A stretch of DNA of 61,003 bases from Pseudomonas chlororaphis (GCF_001921865.1 NZ_MSCT01000007.1:1-61003), one strand, 5' to 3'. Counted from the stretch's first letter, positions 27,152 to 36,532 are shown. A program made the numbers and translations. Notes: a model not told the origin generated them from the sequence alone.

Positions 27152-28276
27152 ATGCCGTTGCAATCCTTGACCAGCCTGGCCGCCGTCGATCCGCAGCAAT
27201 GGGACGGCCTGCTCAACGACGGCCAGCCGTTTCTGCGCCACGCCTTTCTCAGTGCGCTGGAAGACAGCGGCAGCCTCGGCCCGCGCTCGGGCTGGCAGGC
27301 CGAGCATCTGCTGCACATGCGGGACGGCCGGCTGATCGCGGCGCTGCCCAGCTACCGCAAATGGCATTCCTACGGCGAGTACGTGTTCGACCATGGCTGG
27401 GCCGAGGCCTGCGAGCGGGCCGGCATCGACTATTACCCCAAGCTGCTGAGCGCCGTGCCGTTCAGCCCGGTCAGCGGCGCGCGGCTGCTGGCGGCGAGCC
27501 AGGAAGACGGCTTCGAGCTGCTGCAGAACCTGCCTGGTTACCTGGAGAGCGAGGGGCTTTCCAGCGCCCATATCAACTTCACCGATGCCTTCGCCGATAC
27601 CGCCCTGGCCGGGCAGCCCGGCTGGCAACAACGCCTGGGTTGCCAGTTCCATTGGCAGAACCGGGGCTACCGGGATTTCGCGGATTTTCTCGACGCCTTG
27701 AGTTCGCGCAAGCGCAAACAGATGCGCAAGGAGCGCGAGCAGGTGGCGGGGCAGGGCATCGAATTCGAGTGGCTCGAAGGCCGGCAACTCAGCGAGGCGC
27801 AGTGGGATTTCGTCTACGCCTGTTACGCCAATACCTATGCGGTGCGGCGCCAGTCGCCCTACCTGACCCGGGCGTTTTTCAGCCTGCTGGCCGAGCGCAT
27901 GCCGGAGGCGATCCGCGTGGTCCTGGCGACACAGAATGCCCGGCCGGTGGCCATGGCCTTCAGCCTGGTCGGCGGCGACAGTTTCTACGGTCGTTACTGG
28001 GGCTGCCTGGCGGAGTTCGACCGCCTGCATTTCGAGACCTGTTTCTACCAGGGCCTGGACTACGCCATCGCCCAGGGTTTGCAGCGTTTCGACGCCGGCG
28101 CCCAGGGCGAGCACAAGTTGATTCGCGGTTTCGAGCCGGTGATCACCCGTTCCTGGCACTACCTGCGACACCCGGGCCTGGCGGCCGCGGTGAAGGACTT
28201 TCTCGAACAGGAGCGACAGGGCGTGCTGGCTTACGCCGAAGAGGCGAGGGCCGCGCTGCCGTACCGGCAGGCGTGA
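27152..28276 (+). CDS. DUF482 / FemAB-like acyltransferase-fold protein
   Basis: A 374-residue protein of the DUF482 (COG3146) family, related to the GNAT/FemAB fold. The ATG at 27152 follows GGGGAA; an in-frame GTG lies 24 bp upstream. Conserved segments are FLRHAFLSALEDSGS near the start, SSRKRKQMRKEREQV in the middle and RFDAGAQGEHKLIRGFEP near the end. Family members occur widely in Proteobacteria with no established reaction, and a peptidoglycan or amino-acyl transfer role is only suggested by fold. It probably does not belong to the auxin cluster. Confidence 0.88.
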   Translation: MPLQSLTSLAAVDPQQWDGLLNDGQPFLRHAFLSALEDSGSLGPRSGWQAEHLLHMRDGRLIAALPSYRKWHSYGEYVFDHGWAEACERAGIDYYPKLLSAVPFSPVSGARLLAASQEDGFELLQNLPGYLESEGLSSAHINFTDAFADTALAGQPGWQQRLGCQFHWQNRGYRDFADFLDALSSRKRKQMRKEREQVAGQGIEFEWLEGRQLSEAQWDFVYACYANTYAVRRQSPYLTRAFFSLLAERMPEAIRVVLATQNARPVAMAFSLVGGDSFYGRYWGCLAEFDRLHFETCFYQGLDYAIAQGLQRFDAGAQGEHKLIRGFEPVITRSWHYLRHPGLAAAVKDFLEQERQGVLAYAEEARAALPYRQA

Positions 28277-28292
28277 CCCTCGAGGTGTGCGT

Positions 28293-28991
28293 TCAGCTGT
28301 CTTCCTTGCCCAGCCAGCGATAGATCACGCCGCCGACCACCGCGCCGAGAATCGGCGCCAGCCAGAACAGCCACAGTTGCTGGATCGCCCAGCCGCCGAC
28401 GATCAGGGCCGGCCCGGTGCTGCGTGCCGGGTTGACCGAAGTGTTGGTCACCGGGATCGAGATCAGGTGGATCAGCGTCAACGCCAGGCCGATGGCGATC
28501 GGCGCAAAGCCGACCGGGGCGCGTTTATCGGTGGCGCCGAGGATGATCACCACGAACATCCCGGTCATCACCAGTTCGCTGGCAAACCCCGCCGCCAGGG
28601 AGTAGCCCCCAGGCGAATGCTCACCATAGCCGTTGGAGGCCAGCCCGCTGGCCAGCTCGAAACCGGGCTTGCCGCTGGCGATGAAGTACAGCAGCGCCGC
28701 GGCGATCACCGCGCCTATCACTTGCGCGACGACATAGGCGGGCAGTTCCTTGAGCGGAAAACGCCCACCGACCACCAGGCCGACGGACACCGCGGGGTTG
28801 AGATGACAGCCGGAGATATGGCCGATGGCGAAGGCCATCGTCAGGACGGTCAGGCCGAACGCCAGGGACACGCCCAGCAGGCCGATCCCGACCTGCGGAA
28901 ACGCGGCTGCCAGCACCGCGCTGCCACAACCCCCCAATACCAGCCAGAACGTACCTAACAACTCAGTGACTGAACGTTTGAACAGCGACAT
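28293..28991 (-). CDS. aqpZ: Aquaporin Z
   Basis: A 232-residue inner-membrane water channel with six membrane helices and both re-entrant NPA motifs ([11 protein letters not shown] at about 63-73 and [12 protein letters not shown] at about 185). The Arg after the second NPA, part of the selectivity filter, is present. The length matches E. coli AqpZ (231). AAGGA precedes the ATG at 28991. The lack of the aspartate typical after the second NPA of glycerol facilitators supports a water-selective channel. It converges with the DUF482 gene. Confidence 0.95.
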   Translation of the reverse strand: MSLFKRSVTELLGTFWLVLGGCGSAVLAAAFPQVGIGLLGVSLAFGLTVLTMAFAIGHISGCHLNPAVSVGLVVGGRFPLKELPAYVVAQVIGAVIAAALLYFIASGKPGFELASGLASNGYGEHSPGGYSLAAGFASELVMTGMFVVIILGATDKRAPVGFAPIAIGLALTLIHLISIPVTNTSVNPARSTGPALIVGGWAIQQLWLFWLAPILGAVVGGVIYRWLGKEDS

Positions 28992-29547
28992 GAAGTTATT
29001 CCTTGATAGGTCGACCTATCGATCCGATAACAGCCGTTATGCAGCCCGACAGCCCGGCTACAGGCCCTGCTCCAGAACCTAGGCTCAGTACAGCAGGCTT
29101 TTTGCACAATTCCAGCGCGCCCCAAACCGCCAGGGCCCGGGGTAAAGGCTCCAGACGCATTCTGTAGCCGCTGCCGCAGGCTGCGCACGAGCGGCACGCT
29201 CGCGGCGATCTTGCCGACGCCGGAGACCCTGCGGGTCTTGCGCAGCCTCGCAGGCTCGGCAGCGGCTACAGGGATTGCGAACGCCTCGATACTCCAGTCA
29301 TGCACGCTCTGTGTAGCCGCTGCCGCAGGCTGCGCACGAGCGGTACGCTCGCGGCGATCTTGCCGACGCCTGAGACCCTACGGGTCTTGCGCAGCCTCGC
29401 AGGCTCGGCAGCGGCTACAGGGATTGCGAACGCCTCGATACTCCAGTCATGCACGCTCTGTGTAGCCGCTGCCGAAGGCTGCGCACGAGCGGCACGCTCG
29501 CTGCGATCTTGCCGGCGCCGGAAGAAGTGGCTACAGATGAGGGGCAT
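28992..29547. repeat. 149-bp tandem array of REP-type repeats
   Basis: TGTAGCCGCTGCCG occurs at 29163, 29312 and 29461, a period of exactly 149 bp. Each unit holds GCACGAGCGG(C/T)ACGCTCG, an AGACCCTGCGGGTCT-like palindrome and a closing GGCAGCGGCTACAG, then a spacer CTCCAGTCATGCACGCTCTG. Units are nearly identical over about 2.5 copies. Together these fill the gap between aqpZ and the ABC transporter; no gene is seen. Confidence 0.88.
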
Positions 29548-29586
29548 AAAAAAACGCCAGGACCCCGAAGGGGGCTGGCGTTTTTT
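29548..29586. terminator. Bidirectional terminator downstream of the ABC transporter
   Basis: AAAAAACGCCAG ... CTGGCGTTTTTT with a CCCCGAAGGGG inner stem forms a symmetric hairpin flanked by A and T runs. It can terminate the minus-strand ABC transporter gene, which stops 17 bp away, and any plus-strand readthrough. Confidence 0.85.
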
Positions 29587-29602
29587 GGGGGAAGCGAGGG
29601 CA

Positions 29603-31435
29603 TCAGTCGATACCGACAAAACCTCCGGTCTGGTGCTGCCACAGGCGTGCGTACAGGCCGCCCTGGGCCAGCAGTTCGGCATGGCTGCCGGTTTCGGCGA
29701 TGCGGCCTTTTTCCAGGACCACCAGGCGGTCCATACGGGCGATGGTCGAGAGCCGGTGGGCAATGGCGATCACGGTCTTGCCCTGCATCAGCGTTTCCAG
29801 GCTTTCCTGGATCGCCGCTTCGACCTCCGAGTCCAGCGCCGAGGTGGCTTCGTCCATGATCAGGATCGGCGCGTCCTTGAGCAGCACCCGGGCAATGGCG
29901 ATGCGCTGGCGCTGGCCGCCCGAGAGTTTCACCCCGCGCTCGCCCACGTGGGCATCGAAGCCGGTGCGGCCCTGGGCGTCGGACAGCAGCGGGATGAACT
30001 CGTCGGCGCGGGCCTTGCGCACCGCTTCCCAGAGTTCCTCGTCGGTCGCGTCGGGCTTGCCGTACAGCAGGTTGTCGCGGATCGAGCGGTGCAGCAACGA
30101 GGTGTCCTGGGTGATCATGCCGATCCGCTCGCGCAGGCTTTCCTGGGTCACCTCGGCGATGTTCTGGTTGTCGATCAGGATGCGTCCGCTCTCCAGGTCG
30201 TAGAGCCGCAGCAACAGGTTGACCAGGGTCGACTTGCCGGCGCCGGACGGACCGATCAGGCCGATCTTTTCCCCCGGCCTGATGGTCAGGTTGAGGTCGC
30301 TGATGACCCCGGCCTTTTTCCCGTAGTGGAAATCCACATGCTCGAAACGCACTTCGCCGTTGGCCACCGCCAGGCGCGGTGCGTGTTCGCGGTCGCTGAC
30401 GCTGATGGGCTGGGCGATGGTCTGCAGGCCGTCCTGGACCATGCCGATGTTCTCGAAGATGCCGTTGACCACCCACATGATCCAGCCGGACATGTTGACG
30501 ATGCGGATCACCAGGCCGGTGGCCAGGGCGATGGCGCCCACGGTGATCAGCGACTGGGTCCATAGCCACAGGGCCAGGCCCGTGGTGGAGACGATCAGCA
30601 GGCCGTTCATGGCGGTGATCACCACGTCCATGCTGGTGATGACGCGCCCGGCCAGCTGGCTTTTTTCGGTCTGTTCGCCGATGGCTTCGCGGGCGTAGTT
30701 CTGCTCGAAGTGGGTGTGGGCGAACAGCTTGAGGGTGGTGATGTTGGTGTAGCCGTCGACGATCCGCCCGACCAGCTTGGAGTTGGCGTCCGAGGAGATC
30801 ACCGCGCGTTTCTTCACCCGGGGCACGAAGTAGCGCAGCGCGCCGATGTAGCCGGCGATCCAGATCAGCAGCGGGATCATCAGGTGCCAGTCGGCTTCGG
30901 CGAACAGCACCAGGGCGCTGACCGCGTAGATCAGCACGTGCCACAGCGCGTCGACCGCCTGCACCGAGGAATCGCGCAGCGAGTTGCCGGTCTGCATGAT
31001 GCGCTGGGCGATGCGCCCGGCGAAATCGTTCTGGAAGAAGTTCAGGCTCTGCTTGAGCACATAGCTGTGGTTCTGCCAGCGGATCAGGCTGGTCATGCCC
31101 GGGCTGATGGCCTGGTGCACCAGCAGGTCGTGCAGGCCGACGAACAGCGGGCGGAAGATCAGCGCGACCACCGCCATCCAGGCCAGTTCGAGGCCGTGGG
31201 TCTTGAAGATCTCGACGTTGGGCGTGCCCTGGGCCAGGTCGATGATGGTGCTCAGGTAACTGAACAGCGACACCTCGATCAGCGCCACGAACAGGCCGAC
31301 CACCAGCAGGGCGACGAAGCTCGGCCAGACCTGCTTGACGTAATAGAGGTAGAAGGGCAGTACGCGGTTGGGGGGAGCGGCAGTGGGAGCGTCGCGGAAA
31401 ATATCGATCAGTTGTTCAAAACGACGATAGAGCAT
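29603..31435 (-). CDS. ABC transporter, fused permease/ATP-binding (half-transporter)
   Basis: A 610-residue MsbA/MdlB-type exporter half. The N-terminal membrane domain (about 1-345) has six helices. The nucleotide-binding domain has Walker A GPSGAGKST (about 402), signature LSGGQRQRIAIA (about 508), Walker B ILIMDEATSALD and H-loop IAHRLST. It would act as a homodimer or with a partner not seen here. The N-terminal stretch RFEQLIDIFRDAPTAAPPNRVLPF is typical of a Pseudomonas multidrug/lipid ABC subfamily of unknown substrate. It is monocistronic. Confidence 0.9.
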   Translation of the reverse strand: MLYRRFEQLIDIFRDAPTAAPPNRVLPFYLYYVKQVWPSFVALLVVGLFVALIEVSLFSYLSTIIDLAQGTPNVEIFKTHGLELAWMAVVALIFRPLFVGLHDLLVHQAISPGMTSLIRWQNHSYVLKQSLNFFQNDFAGRIAQRIMQTGNSLRDSSVQAVDALWHVLIYAVSALVLFAEADWHLMIPLLIWIAGYIGALRYFVPRVKKRAVISSDANSKLVGRIVDGYTNITTLKLFAHTHFEQNYAREAIGEQTEKSQLAGRVITSMDVVITAMNGLLIVSTTGLALWLWTQSLITVGAIALATGLVIRIVNMSGWIMWVVNGIFENIGMVQDGLQTIAQPISVSDREHAPRLAVANGEVRFEHVDFHYGKKAGVISDLNLTIRPGEKIGLIGPSGAGKSTLVNLLLRLYDLESGRILIDNQNIAEVTQESLRERIGMITQDTSLLHRSIRDNLLYGKPDATDEELWEAVRKARADEFIPLLSDAQGRTGFDAHVGERGVKLSGGQRQRIAIARVLLKDAPILIMDEATSALDSEVEAAIQESLETLMQGKTVIAIAHRLSTIARMDRLVVLEKGRIAETGSHAELLAQGGLYARLWQHQTGGFVGID

Positions 31436-31529
31436 GGGATCTGACGCCCGCGTGGCGGGCTCTCCTTATCAGTAAGCAGGCGCAGCGCCGAATCAGCGCT
31501 GCGCCGGGACTCCCGGTGAAGCCTTTGGC

Positions 31530-31664
31530 TCTGTACGAAAAGTCGGCGAGCGAAGGCCAGGCAAGGCAAAAACAGGCGAGGAAGCGGAGTGTAGGGACCT
31601 ACATGAGCATTCCGAGCCTGTTTTTAACGCAGCATGGCCGAGCGTAGCCACTTTACGTACTGAG
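31530..31664. repeat. Palindromic ~135-bp dispersed element (MITE-like)
   Basis: The element has imperfect terminal inverted repeats (CTGTACGAAAAGT at 31531 and ACTTTACGTACTGAG ending at 31664). Inner arms also pair (AAAAACAGGC with GCCTGTTTTT; TGTAGGGACCTACA at the centre), so it folds into one long hairpin. It abuts the ppiA stop codon. Similar palindromes recur in fluorescens-group genomes, but the copy number cannot be tested in this window. Confidence 0.6.
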
Positions 31665-31665
31665 C

Positions 31666-32229
31666 CTAGTCGAGGCGCTTGGCCGACTTGATCAGCACGG
31701 GGTCGATCGGCACGTTCTGCATGCCCTGTTTGGTGGTGGTCTGCGAGTTGACGATCTGGTCGACCACGTCCATGCCGCTCACTACCTTGGCGAACACTGC
31801 GTAGCCGGCATCGCGGCCCGGGTCGAGGAAGGCGTTGTCGGCGACGTTGATGAAGAACTGGCTGGTGGCCGAGTTCGGGTTCGAGGTACGGGCCATGGAC
31901 AGGGTGCCGCGCACGTTATGCAGGCCGTTGCTGGCCTCGTTCTTGATCGGGTCGCGGGTTTCCTTCTGCACCATCTGCGGGGTGAAACCGCCGCCCTGGA
32001 CCATGAAACCCGGGATCACCCGGTGAAAGATGGTGTTGGTGTAGAAACCGCTGTCGACGTAGTCGAGGAAGTTCTTGCTGGAGACAGGGGCCTTGACCGG
32101 GTCCAGCTCGACTTCGATCTTGCCGAAGCTGGTGTCCAGCAGCACGTGAGGCGCCTTGGCCGGTTGGGCGGCCATCAGGTTGGCCGCGAACAGAACGGAG
32201 CCGGCGACGAGGGCGATTTTTTTCAGCAT
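31666..32229 (-). CDS. ppiA: Periplasmic cyclophilin-type peptidyl-prolyl isomerase
   Basis: A 187-residue exported cyclophilin that speeds proline isomerisation in the periplasm. The signal peptide is about residues 1-20 ([19 protein letters not shown]). The core keeps [15 protein letters not shown] (about 68-82) with the catalytic Arg, [16 protein letters not shown], and the [12 protein letters not shown] segment. Length and order match E. coli PpiA (190). It lies 4 bp downstream of an alpha/beta hydrolase gene on the same strand, so the two form an operon. Confidence 0.93.
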   Translation of the reverse strand: MLKKIALVAGSVLFAANLMAAQPAKAPHVLLDTSFGKIEVELDPVKAPVSSKNFLDYVDSGFYTNTIFHRVIPGFMVQGGGFTPQMVQKETRDPIKNEASNGLHNVRGTLSMARTSNPNSATSQFFINVADNAFLDPGRDAGYAVFAKVVSGMDVVDQIVNSQTTTKQGMQNVPIDPVLIKSAKRLD

Positions 32230-32232
32230 GGG

Positions 32233-33036
32233 TCAGTGATCCTGGGGAGTGGTGTCGACTGCGGTTAGAAATTCGAGCAGGGTTTGGTTGAAGCGTTGCG
32301 GCTGGTCTAGCGGCGTGGCGTGACGCGAATCGGCGATCACCACCAGGCGCCCGGCGGGCAGCAATTTCACATAGTTTTCTTTCAGGGCGACCGGGGTGTA
32401 GTCGCGGTCGGCGCTGATGACCAGGGTTGGACAGGTAATTTGGCAAAGTCGTTCCTGAACGCCCCAGCCAACGATGGCATCGAAGCTTGCGAGATAAGCA
32501 CGTTTGTCGTTTTTTGCCCAGCGCTCGGCCATCTTTTGCCGCAGCTCGCCCTGCTCGGGTTTGGGGAACAGTTTGCCGGCCAGGGCGACGCCGATGGTGT
32601 CCAGGCCAAGCAGGCGCATCAGGCTCCAGCGCTTGAACCATTGCCAGGCATCGTTGGCGCCGCGGACCTTCACCTCCGGGGCGCTGTTGACGATGCACAG
32701 GCTTTTCAGCAACCCGGGCTGATCCACCGCGACCTGGAAGGCAATCATGCCGCCCATGGACAACCCCGCCAGATGCACCCGCTCAAGGTTCAGGTGTTCC
32801 AGCAGGGCGATCAGGTCGGCACTGAAGCCGGCGATGCTGTAGGGCCCGCGAGGCTTGTCGGAGCGGCCATGGCCGCGTACGTCGGGCAGGATCAGCCGGT
32901 AGCGGGCCGACAGTTCGGCGATCTGTTTCTCCCAGTCCCGGGTGCTGGAGCCGAGCCCGTGAACCAGGACCAGCGGCTCGCCGTGGCCATATTCCTCGTA
33001 GTGCAGGGTGCATCCTTCGTGTTCGAAATAGGCCAT
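32233..33036 (-). CDS. Alpha/beta hydrolase
   Basis: A 267-residue alpha/beta-hydrolase of the PcaD/enol-lactonase-like group. The nucleophile is Ser93 in GLSMGG, the acid is Asp210 or Asp212 (SADRDYTP), and the base is His239 (DSRHATPLDQP). An HGLGSSTRDW oxyanion loop is at 26-35. The ATG at 33036 follows AGGA; a longer frame reaches upstream without support. It sits directly ahead of ppiA. No catechol-pathway genes are nearby, so the natural ester or lactone substrate is unknown. Confidence 0.88.
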   Translation of the reverse strand: MAYFEHEGCTLHYEEYGHGEPLVLVHGLGSSTRDWEKQIAELSARYRLILPDVRGHGRSDKPRGPYSIAGFSADLIALLEHLNLERVHLAGLSMGGMIAFQVAVDQPGLLKSLCIVNSAPEVKVRGANDAWQWFKRWSLMRLLGLDTIGVALAGKLFPKPEQGELRQKMAERWAKNDKRAYLASFDAIVGWGVQERLCQITCPTLVISADRDYTPVALKENYVKLLPAGRLVVIADSRHATPLDQPQRFNQTLLEFLTAVDTTPQDH

Positions 33037-33079
33037 GGCCGAATTCCTGTTCAGGCTCGCGGTGGGGTCAAGTGTTCGT

Positions 33080-34003
33080 TCAGGCTTGCTGCGGGGCGGC
33101 GAACGGCGCGTCCAGCGGCGCGGTGTCGAAGGTGCGCAGCAGTTCGACAAGAATCTGCGTGGCCGGCCCCAGGGGTTTGTCCTTGTTCGAGTAGAGGAAG
33201 AAAGTCGGATGGCGGCTGCCGCCCTGGTCCAGCGGCAGGACCTTGAGCAGGCCTTCCCTGAGTTCGCGCTCGATCAGGTGGCGCGGCAGCCAGGCAAACC
33301 CCAGGCCGCTGCCGACGAAGGTCGAGGCGGTGGCCAGGCTACCGACGGTCCAGCGCTGTTCGGCGCCGAGCCAGCCGACGTCCCGCGGCTGCTGGCGGCC
33401 GGAGTCGCGGATCACCACTTGCAACTGGCTTTCCAGGTCCTGGAAGTTCAGTTCGCGGTTCAGGCGGTGCAGGGCGTGTTCCGGGTGGGCCACGGCGACG
33501 AACTCCACCGCGCTCATTTCGGTGCCCAGGTAACCGGGGATGTTGAAGCCGCTGATGGCCAGGTCGGCCACACCTTCGAGCAGCACTTCCTCGACGCCGG
33601 ACAGCACTTCCTCGCGCAGGCGCACCCGGCAGCCGCGGCTTTGCGGCATGAAGGCGGTCAGGGCACGGACCAGGCGCGCATTGGGGTAGGCGGCGTCGAC
33701 CACCAGGCGCACTTCGGCTTCCCAGCCCTGTTCCATGTGGTGGGCCAGGTCTTCCAGCTGGCTGGCCTGTTTCACCAGTTGCCGCGAGCGGCGCAGCAAC
33801 ACGCCGCCGGCTTCGGTGAGCACGGCCTTGCGCCCGTCGATGCGCAGCAGCGGCACGCCCAGTTGGTCCTGCATGCGCGCCACGGTGTAACTGACAGAGG
33901 ATTGCGAACGGTGCAGCGCTTCGGCTGCCTGGGCGAAGCCGCCATGGTCGACCACGGCTTGCAGCGTGCGCCATTGATCGAGGGTAACGCGGGGCGCTTT
34001 CAT
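33080..34003 (-). CDS. LysR-family transcriptional regulator
   Basis: A 307-residue LysR regulator. The N-terminal winged helix spans about 5-65 (VTLDQWRTLQAVVDHGGFAQAAEALHRSQSSVSYTVARMQ) and the C-terminal effector domain follows. The Shine-Dalgarno GAGGAGCTCC precedes the ATG. It is divergent from a small secreted protein gene and close to azoR. LysR regulators next to azoR genes are common in Pseudomonas, so control of azoR is a reasonable guess but not shown. Confidence 0.9.
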   Translation of the reverse strand: MKAPRVTLDQWRTLQAVVDHGGFAQAAEALHRSQSSVSYTVARMQDQLGVPLLRIDGRKAVLTEAGGVLLRRSRQLVKQASQLEDLAHHMEQGWEAEVRLVVDAAYPNARLVRALTAFMPQSRGCRVRLREEVLSGVEEVLLEGVADLAISGFNIPGYLGTEMSAVEFVAVAHPEHALHRLNRELNFQDLESQLQVVIRDSGRQQPRDVGWLGAEQRWTVGSLATASTFVGSGLGFAWLPRHLIERELREGLLKVLPLDQGGSRHPTFFLYSNKDKPLGPATQILVELLRTFDTAPLDAPFAAPQQA

Positions 34004-34052
34004 GAGGAGCTCCTCTTGTCCTAAGCTGGCGCTCCTTACTGGAGACTGCCGA

Positions 34053-34367
34053 ATGAGAAAATTCTGTTGTGTGTTGCTGGCCCTGCTGCCGCTCAGTGCG
34101 TTCGCCTATCCCATCGACGTGCAGAAAAAGCTCGAGGGCGTGAGCATCGACTACACCGCCTACGACACCGACGCCGACATCGGTTCGATCCAGGTGAACA
34201 ACTACGGCAGTACCGACGCGGCCTGCACCGTGGTCTTTCGCAACGGCCCCGAGGCCCCGCGCACGCGCAAGCTGGAGGTTGCGGCCGGCAAGTTCAAGAA
34301 CGCCACCGCTAAATTCAACCGCAGCATCATCAAGCTGCGCATCGACCTGACCTGTACCGCCAAATAA
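34053..34367 (+). CDS. Small exported protein of unknown function
   Basis: A 104-residue protein with a clear signal peptide (about 1-18, CCVLLALLPLSAFA|Y). The mature part is a small basic beta-rich domain with a cysteine pair (AACTVVF ... DLTCTAK). The ATG at 34053 follows TGGAG; the upstream in-frame start overlaps the divergent promoter. Similar Pseudomonas proteins are carried in databases under the misleading name 3-phosphoglycerate kinase; nothing here resembles that enzyme. Its location between a LysR gene and azoR is its only functional hint. Confidence 0.75.
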   Translation: MRKFCCVLLALLPLSAFAYPIDVQKKLEGVSIDYTAYDTDADIGSIQVNNYGSTDAACTVVFRNGPEAPRTRKLEVAAGKFKNATAKFNRSIIKLRIDLTCTAK

Positions 34368-34514
34368 GCGCACAGCGGGGCAGGGCGCGCGACCTGCTCC
34401 GCTTATAAACGAATTTATTGATTGGTTATAGCAGTTATTTGCGCTTTTTCATCGATATGACTCTGTTTAATCTGCGCTCCATCGACTGACCACCTTCCCG
34501 ATGGAGTGCCTCAC

Positions 34515-35114
34515 ATGTCCCGCGTTCTGATTATCGAAAGCAGTGCCCGCCAACAGGATTCCGTTTCCCGCCAGTTGACCCAAACCTTCATCAAGCAATG
34601 GCAAGCGGCCCACCCGGCCGACCAGATCACCGTGCGCGACCTGGCGACGACTCCGGTGCCGCACCTGGACAGCAACCTGCTGGGCGGCTGGATGAAACCC
34701 GTCGGCCAGCGCAACGCGGTCGAAGAGGCCTCGCTGCAGCGCTCCAACGAACTGACCGACGAACTGCTGGCCGCCGACGTGCTGGTGATGGCCGCGCCGA
34801 TGTACAACTTCGCCATCCCGAGCACCCTGAAAGCCTGGCTGGACCACGTGCTGCGCGCCGGCGTGACGTTCAAGTACACCGAAACCGGTCCCCAGGGCCT
34901 GCTCACCGGCAAGCGCGCCTATGTGCTGACCGCCCGCGGCGGCATCTACGCCGGTAGCGCCAACGACCACCAGGAACCTTACCTGCGTCAGGTCATGGGT
35001 TTCATCGGCATTCACGACGTCGAGTTCATTCACGCCGAAGGCATGAACCTGGGCGGCGACTTCCAGGAAAAGGGCTTGAACCAGGCGAATGCCAAACTGG
35101 CCCAGGTCGCCTGA
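34515..35114 (+). CDS. azoR: FMN-dependent NADH-azoreductase
   Basis: A 199-residue flavodoxin-fold quinone/azo reductase. Family marks are the N-terminal VLIIESSARQQDSVSRQL (FMN phosphate loop), APMYNFAIPSTLKAWLDHV (about 93-111) and the LTARGGIYAG turn. The ATG at 34515 is chosen over an upstream GTG because GGAG lies 8 nt before it. These enzymes reduce quinones in two-electron steps and protect against thiol and electrophile stress. The 147-bp AT-rich leader is likely to contain its regulator site. Confidence 0.94.
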   Translation: MSRVLIIESSARQQDSVSRQLTQTFIKQWQAAHPADQITVRDLATTPVPHLDSNLLGGWMKPVGQRNAVEEASLQRSNELTDELLAADVLVMAAPMYNFAIPSTLKAWLDHVLRAGVTFKYTETGPQGLLTGKRAYVLTARGGIYAGSANDHQEPYLRQVMGFIGIHDVEFIHAEGMNLGGDFQEKGLNQANAKLAQVA

Positions 35115-35224
35115 GCCGTTAATCGCCAGATAATCGCGCAGTGGTCTAGTAGGCCCTGCGCTCCCCTTCATGTTTGTTTTGCGCATCGAACCTCCCTTTG
35201 CACTTGTTGCTCCTGAGTGCTCCC

Positions 35225-35261
35225 GCCCGATTGCCCGCATTGCGAGATCGGGCTTTTTTTT
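35225..35261 (+). terminator. Rho-independent terminator
   Basis: GCCCGAT ... ATCGGGC followed by eight Ts lies about 110 bp after azoR. The 7-bp stem has a 15-nt loop, and the T run is strong. Confidence 0.85.
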
Positions 35262-35284
35262 GCCTGCGATTTATATCCCCCTCT

Positions 35285-35447
35285 GTAGCCGCTACAGGCA
35301 CTGCGGACGCCTCGATCCTTCCGCTTGCCCGACGAGGTAGCCGCTGCCGAAGGCTGCGCTCGAGCGGTACGCTCGCGGCGGTCTTGCAGGCGCCGGAGCC
35401 CCTGCGGGTCTTGCGCAGCCTCGCGGGCTCGGCAGCGGCTACAGGAT
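35285..35447. repeat. REP-type repeats between azoR and the biotin transporter gene
   Basis: This holds TGTAGCCGCTACAGG, then TAGCCGCTGCCGAAGGCTGC, CGAGCGGTACGCTCG and GGCTCGGCAGCGGCTACAGG. It is the same REP family as the 149-bp tandem array near 29.3 kb, here as one full unit plus a remnant. Confidence 0.78.
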
Positions 35448-35525
35448 TGGGTGTCAGGAGGGGAGGTGTTTTGCATCGAGCAGGGCAAAACCGCTATCGT
35501 CGCCTCCCTTCAAGACGAGGCGAGC

Positions 35526-36389
35526 ATGGGCTATCTACTTTTTGTCACGTTGATCCAGGCGTTTTCCTTCAGCCTGATCGGCGAATACCTGGCGGGGCAT
35601 GTCGACAGTTACTTCGCGGTGCTGGTGCGGGTGCTGCTGGCCGGGCTGGTGTTCATCCCCCTGACCCGCTGGCGGCGGGTGGAACCGGCGTTCATGCGCG
35701 GCATGCTGCTGATCGGCGCCTTGCAGTTCGGCGTGACCTACGTCTGCCTGTACCTGAGTTTCCGCGTGTTGACGGTGCCGGAGGTGCTGCTGTTCACCAT
35801 CCTCACGCCGCTGCATGTGACCCTGATCGAAGATGCGCTGAACCGTCGCTTCAACCCCTGGGGCTTGCTGGCGGCATTGGTGGCGGTGGCCGGGGCGGCG
35901 GTGATCCGCTACGACCGCATCAACCCGGACTTCTTCATGGGCTTCTTGCTGCTGCAACTGGCCAACTTCACCTATGCCGCCGGGCAGGTACTGTACAAGC
36001 ACCTGGTGGCGCGCCATCCGAGCGACCTGCCGCATTACCGGCGTTTCGGTTATTTCTACCTGGGGGCGTTGGCGGTGGTATTGCCGGCCTTCCTGCTGTT
36101 CGGCAAACCTGACTTCCTGCCCGAAGCGCCGTTGCAATGGGCGGTGCTGCTGTTTCTCGGGCTGGTCTCCACCGCGCTGGGGCTGTACTGGTGGAACAAG
36201 GGCGCCTGCCTGGTCAACGGTGCGACCCTGGCGGTGATGAACAACCTGCATGTGCCGGTGGGGTTGCTGATCAACCTGTTGATCTGGAACCAGCACGAAG
36301 AGCTGGGGCGGTTGTTCCTCGGGGCGCTGGTGATTCTGTTTGCCGTATGGATCAGCCGCCGCGGCACAAGAAACACCGCCCTGTTGTAG
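35526..36389 (+). CDS. EamA-family transporter, YigM-like (biotin uptake)
   Basis: A 287-residue inner-membrane protein with about ten helices. The N-terminal stretch FSFSLIGEYLAGHVDSYFAV is nearly identical to E. coli YigM, the ECF-independent biotin transporter, and later segments (LLLFTILTPLHVTLIED, MNNLHVPVGLLINLLIW) also follow it. The ATG at 35526 was picked because it gives this N-terminus. Biotin uptake is therefore the best guess; the annotation is by recall of YigM, not by search. A REP pair follows the stop. Confidence 0.82.
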   Translation: MGYLLFVTLIQAFSFSLIGEYLAGHVDSYFAVLVRVLLAGLVFIPLTRWRRVEPAFMRGMLLIGALQFGVTYVCLYLSFRVLTVPEVLLFTILTPLHVTLIEDALNRRFNPWGLLAALVAVAGAAVIRYDRINPDFFMGFLLLQLANFTYAAGQVLYKHLVARHPSDLPHYRRFGYFYLGALAVVLPAFLLFGKPDFLPEAPLQWAVLLFLGLVSTALGLYWWNKGACLVNGATLAVMNNLHVPVGLLINLLIWNQHEELGRLFLGALVILFAVWISRRGTRNTALL

Positions 36390-36489
36390 GAGCAGCCGGT
36401 CGACGCTCGATTGCTCGCGATCGCGGCCGATCAGACTCCGCGGATATCAGGCCGCTGCGCGGATCGCGAGCAAGCTTCGCTCCTACAAG
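36385..36489. repeat. REPIN-like inverted pair
   Basis: TGTAGGAGCAGCCGGTCGAC at 36385 and GCGAGCAAGCTTCGCTCCTACA near the right end form a GTAG-type inverted REP pair between the YigM-like and mechanosensitive-channel genes. Confidence 0.75.
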
Positions 36490-36532
36490 GGATCGGGGGG
36501 ATCGCCCCGGGGACGGGGCGATCAGGCGGGGA

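Noticed and set aside
29163..29547. Tandem repeats as a possible CRISPR array
   Set aside because: Unit is 149 bp and palindromic throughout; spacers are identical, and no cas genes are present.
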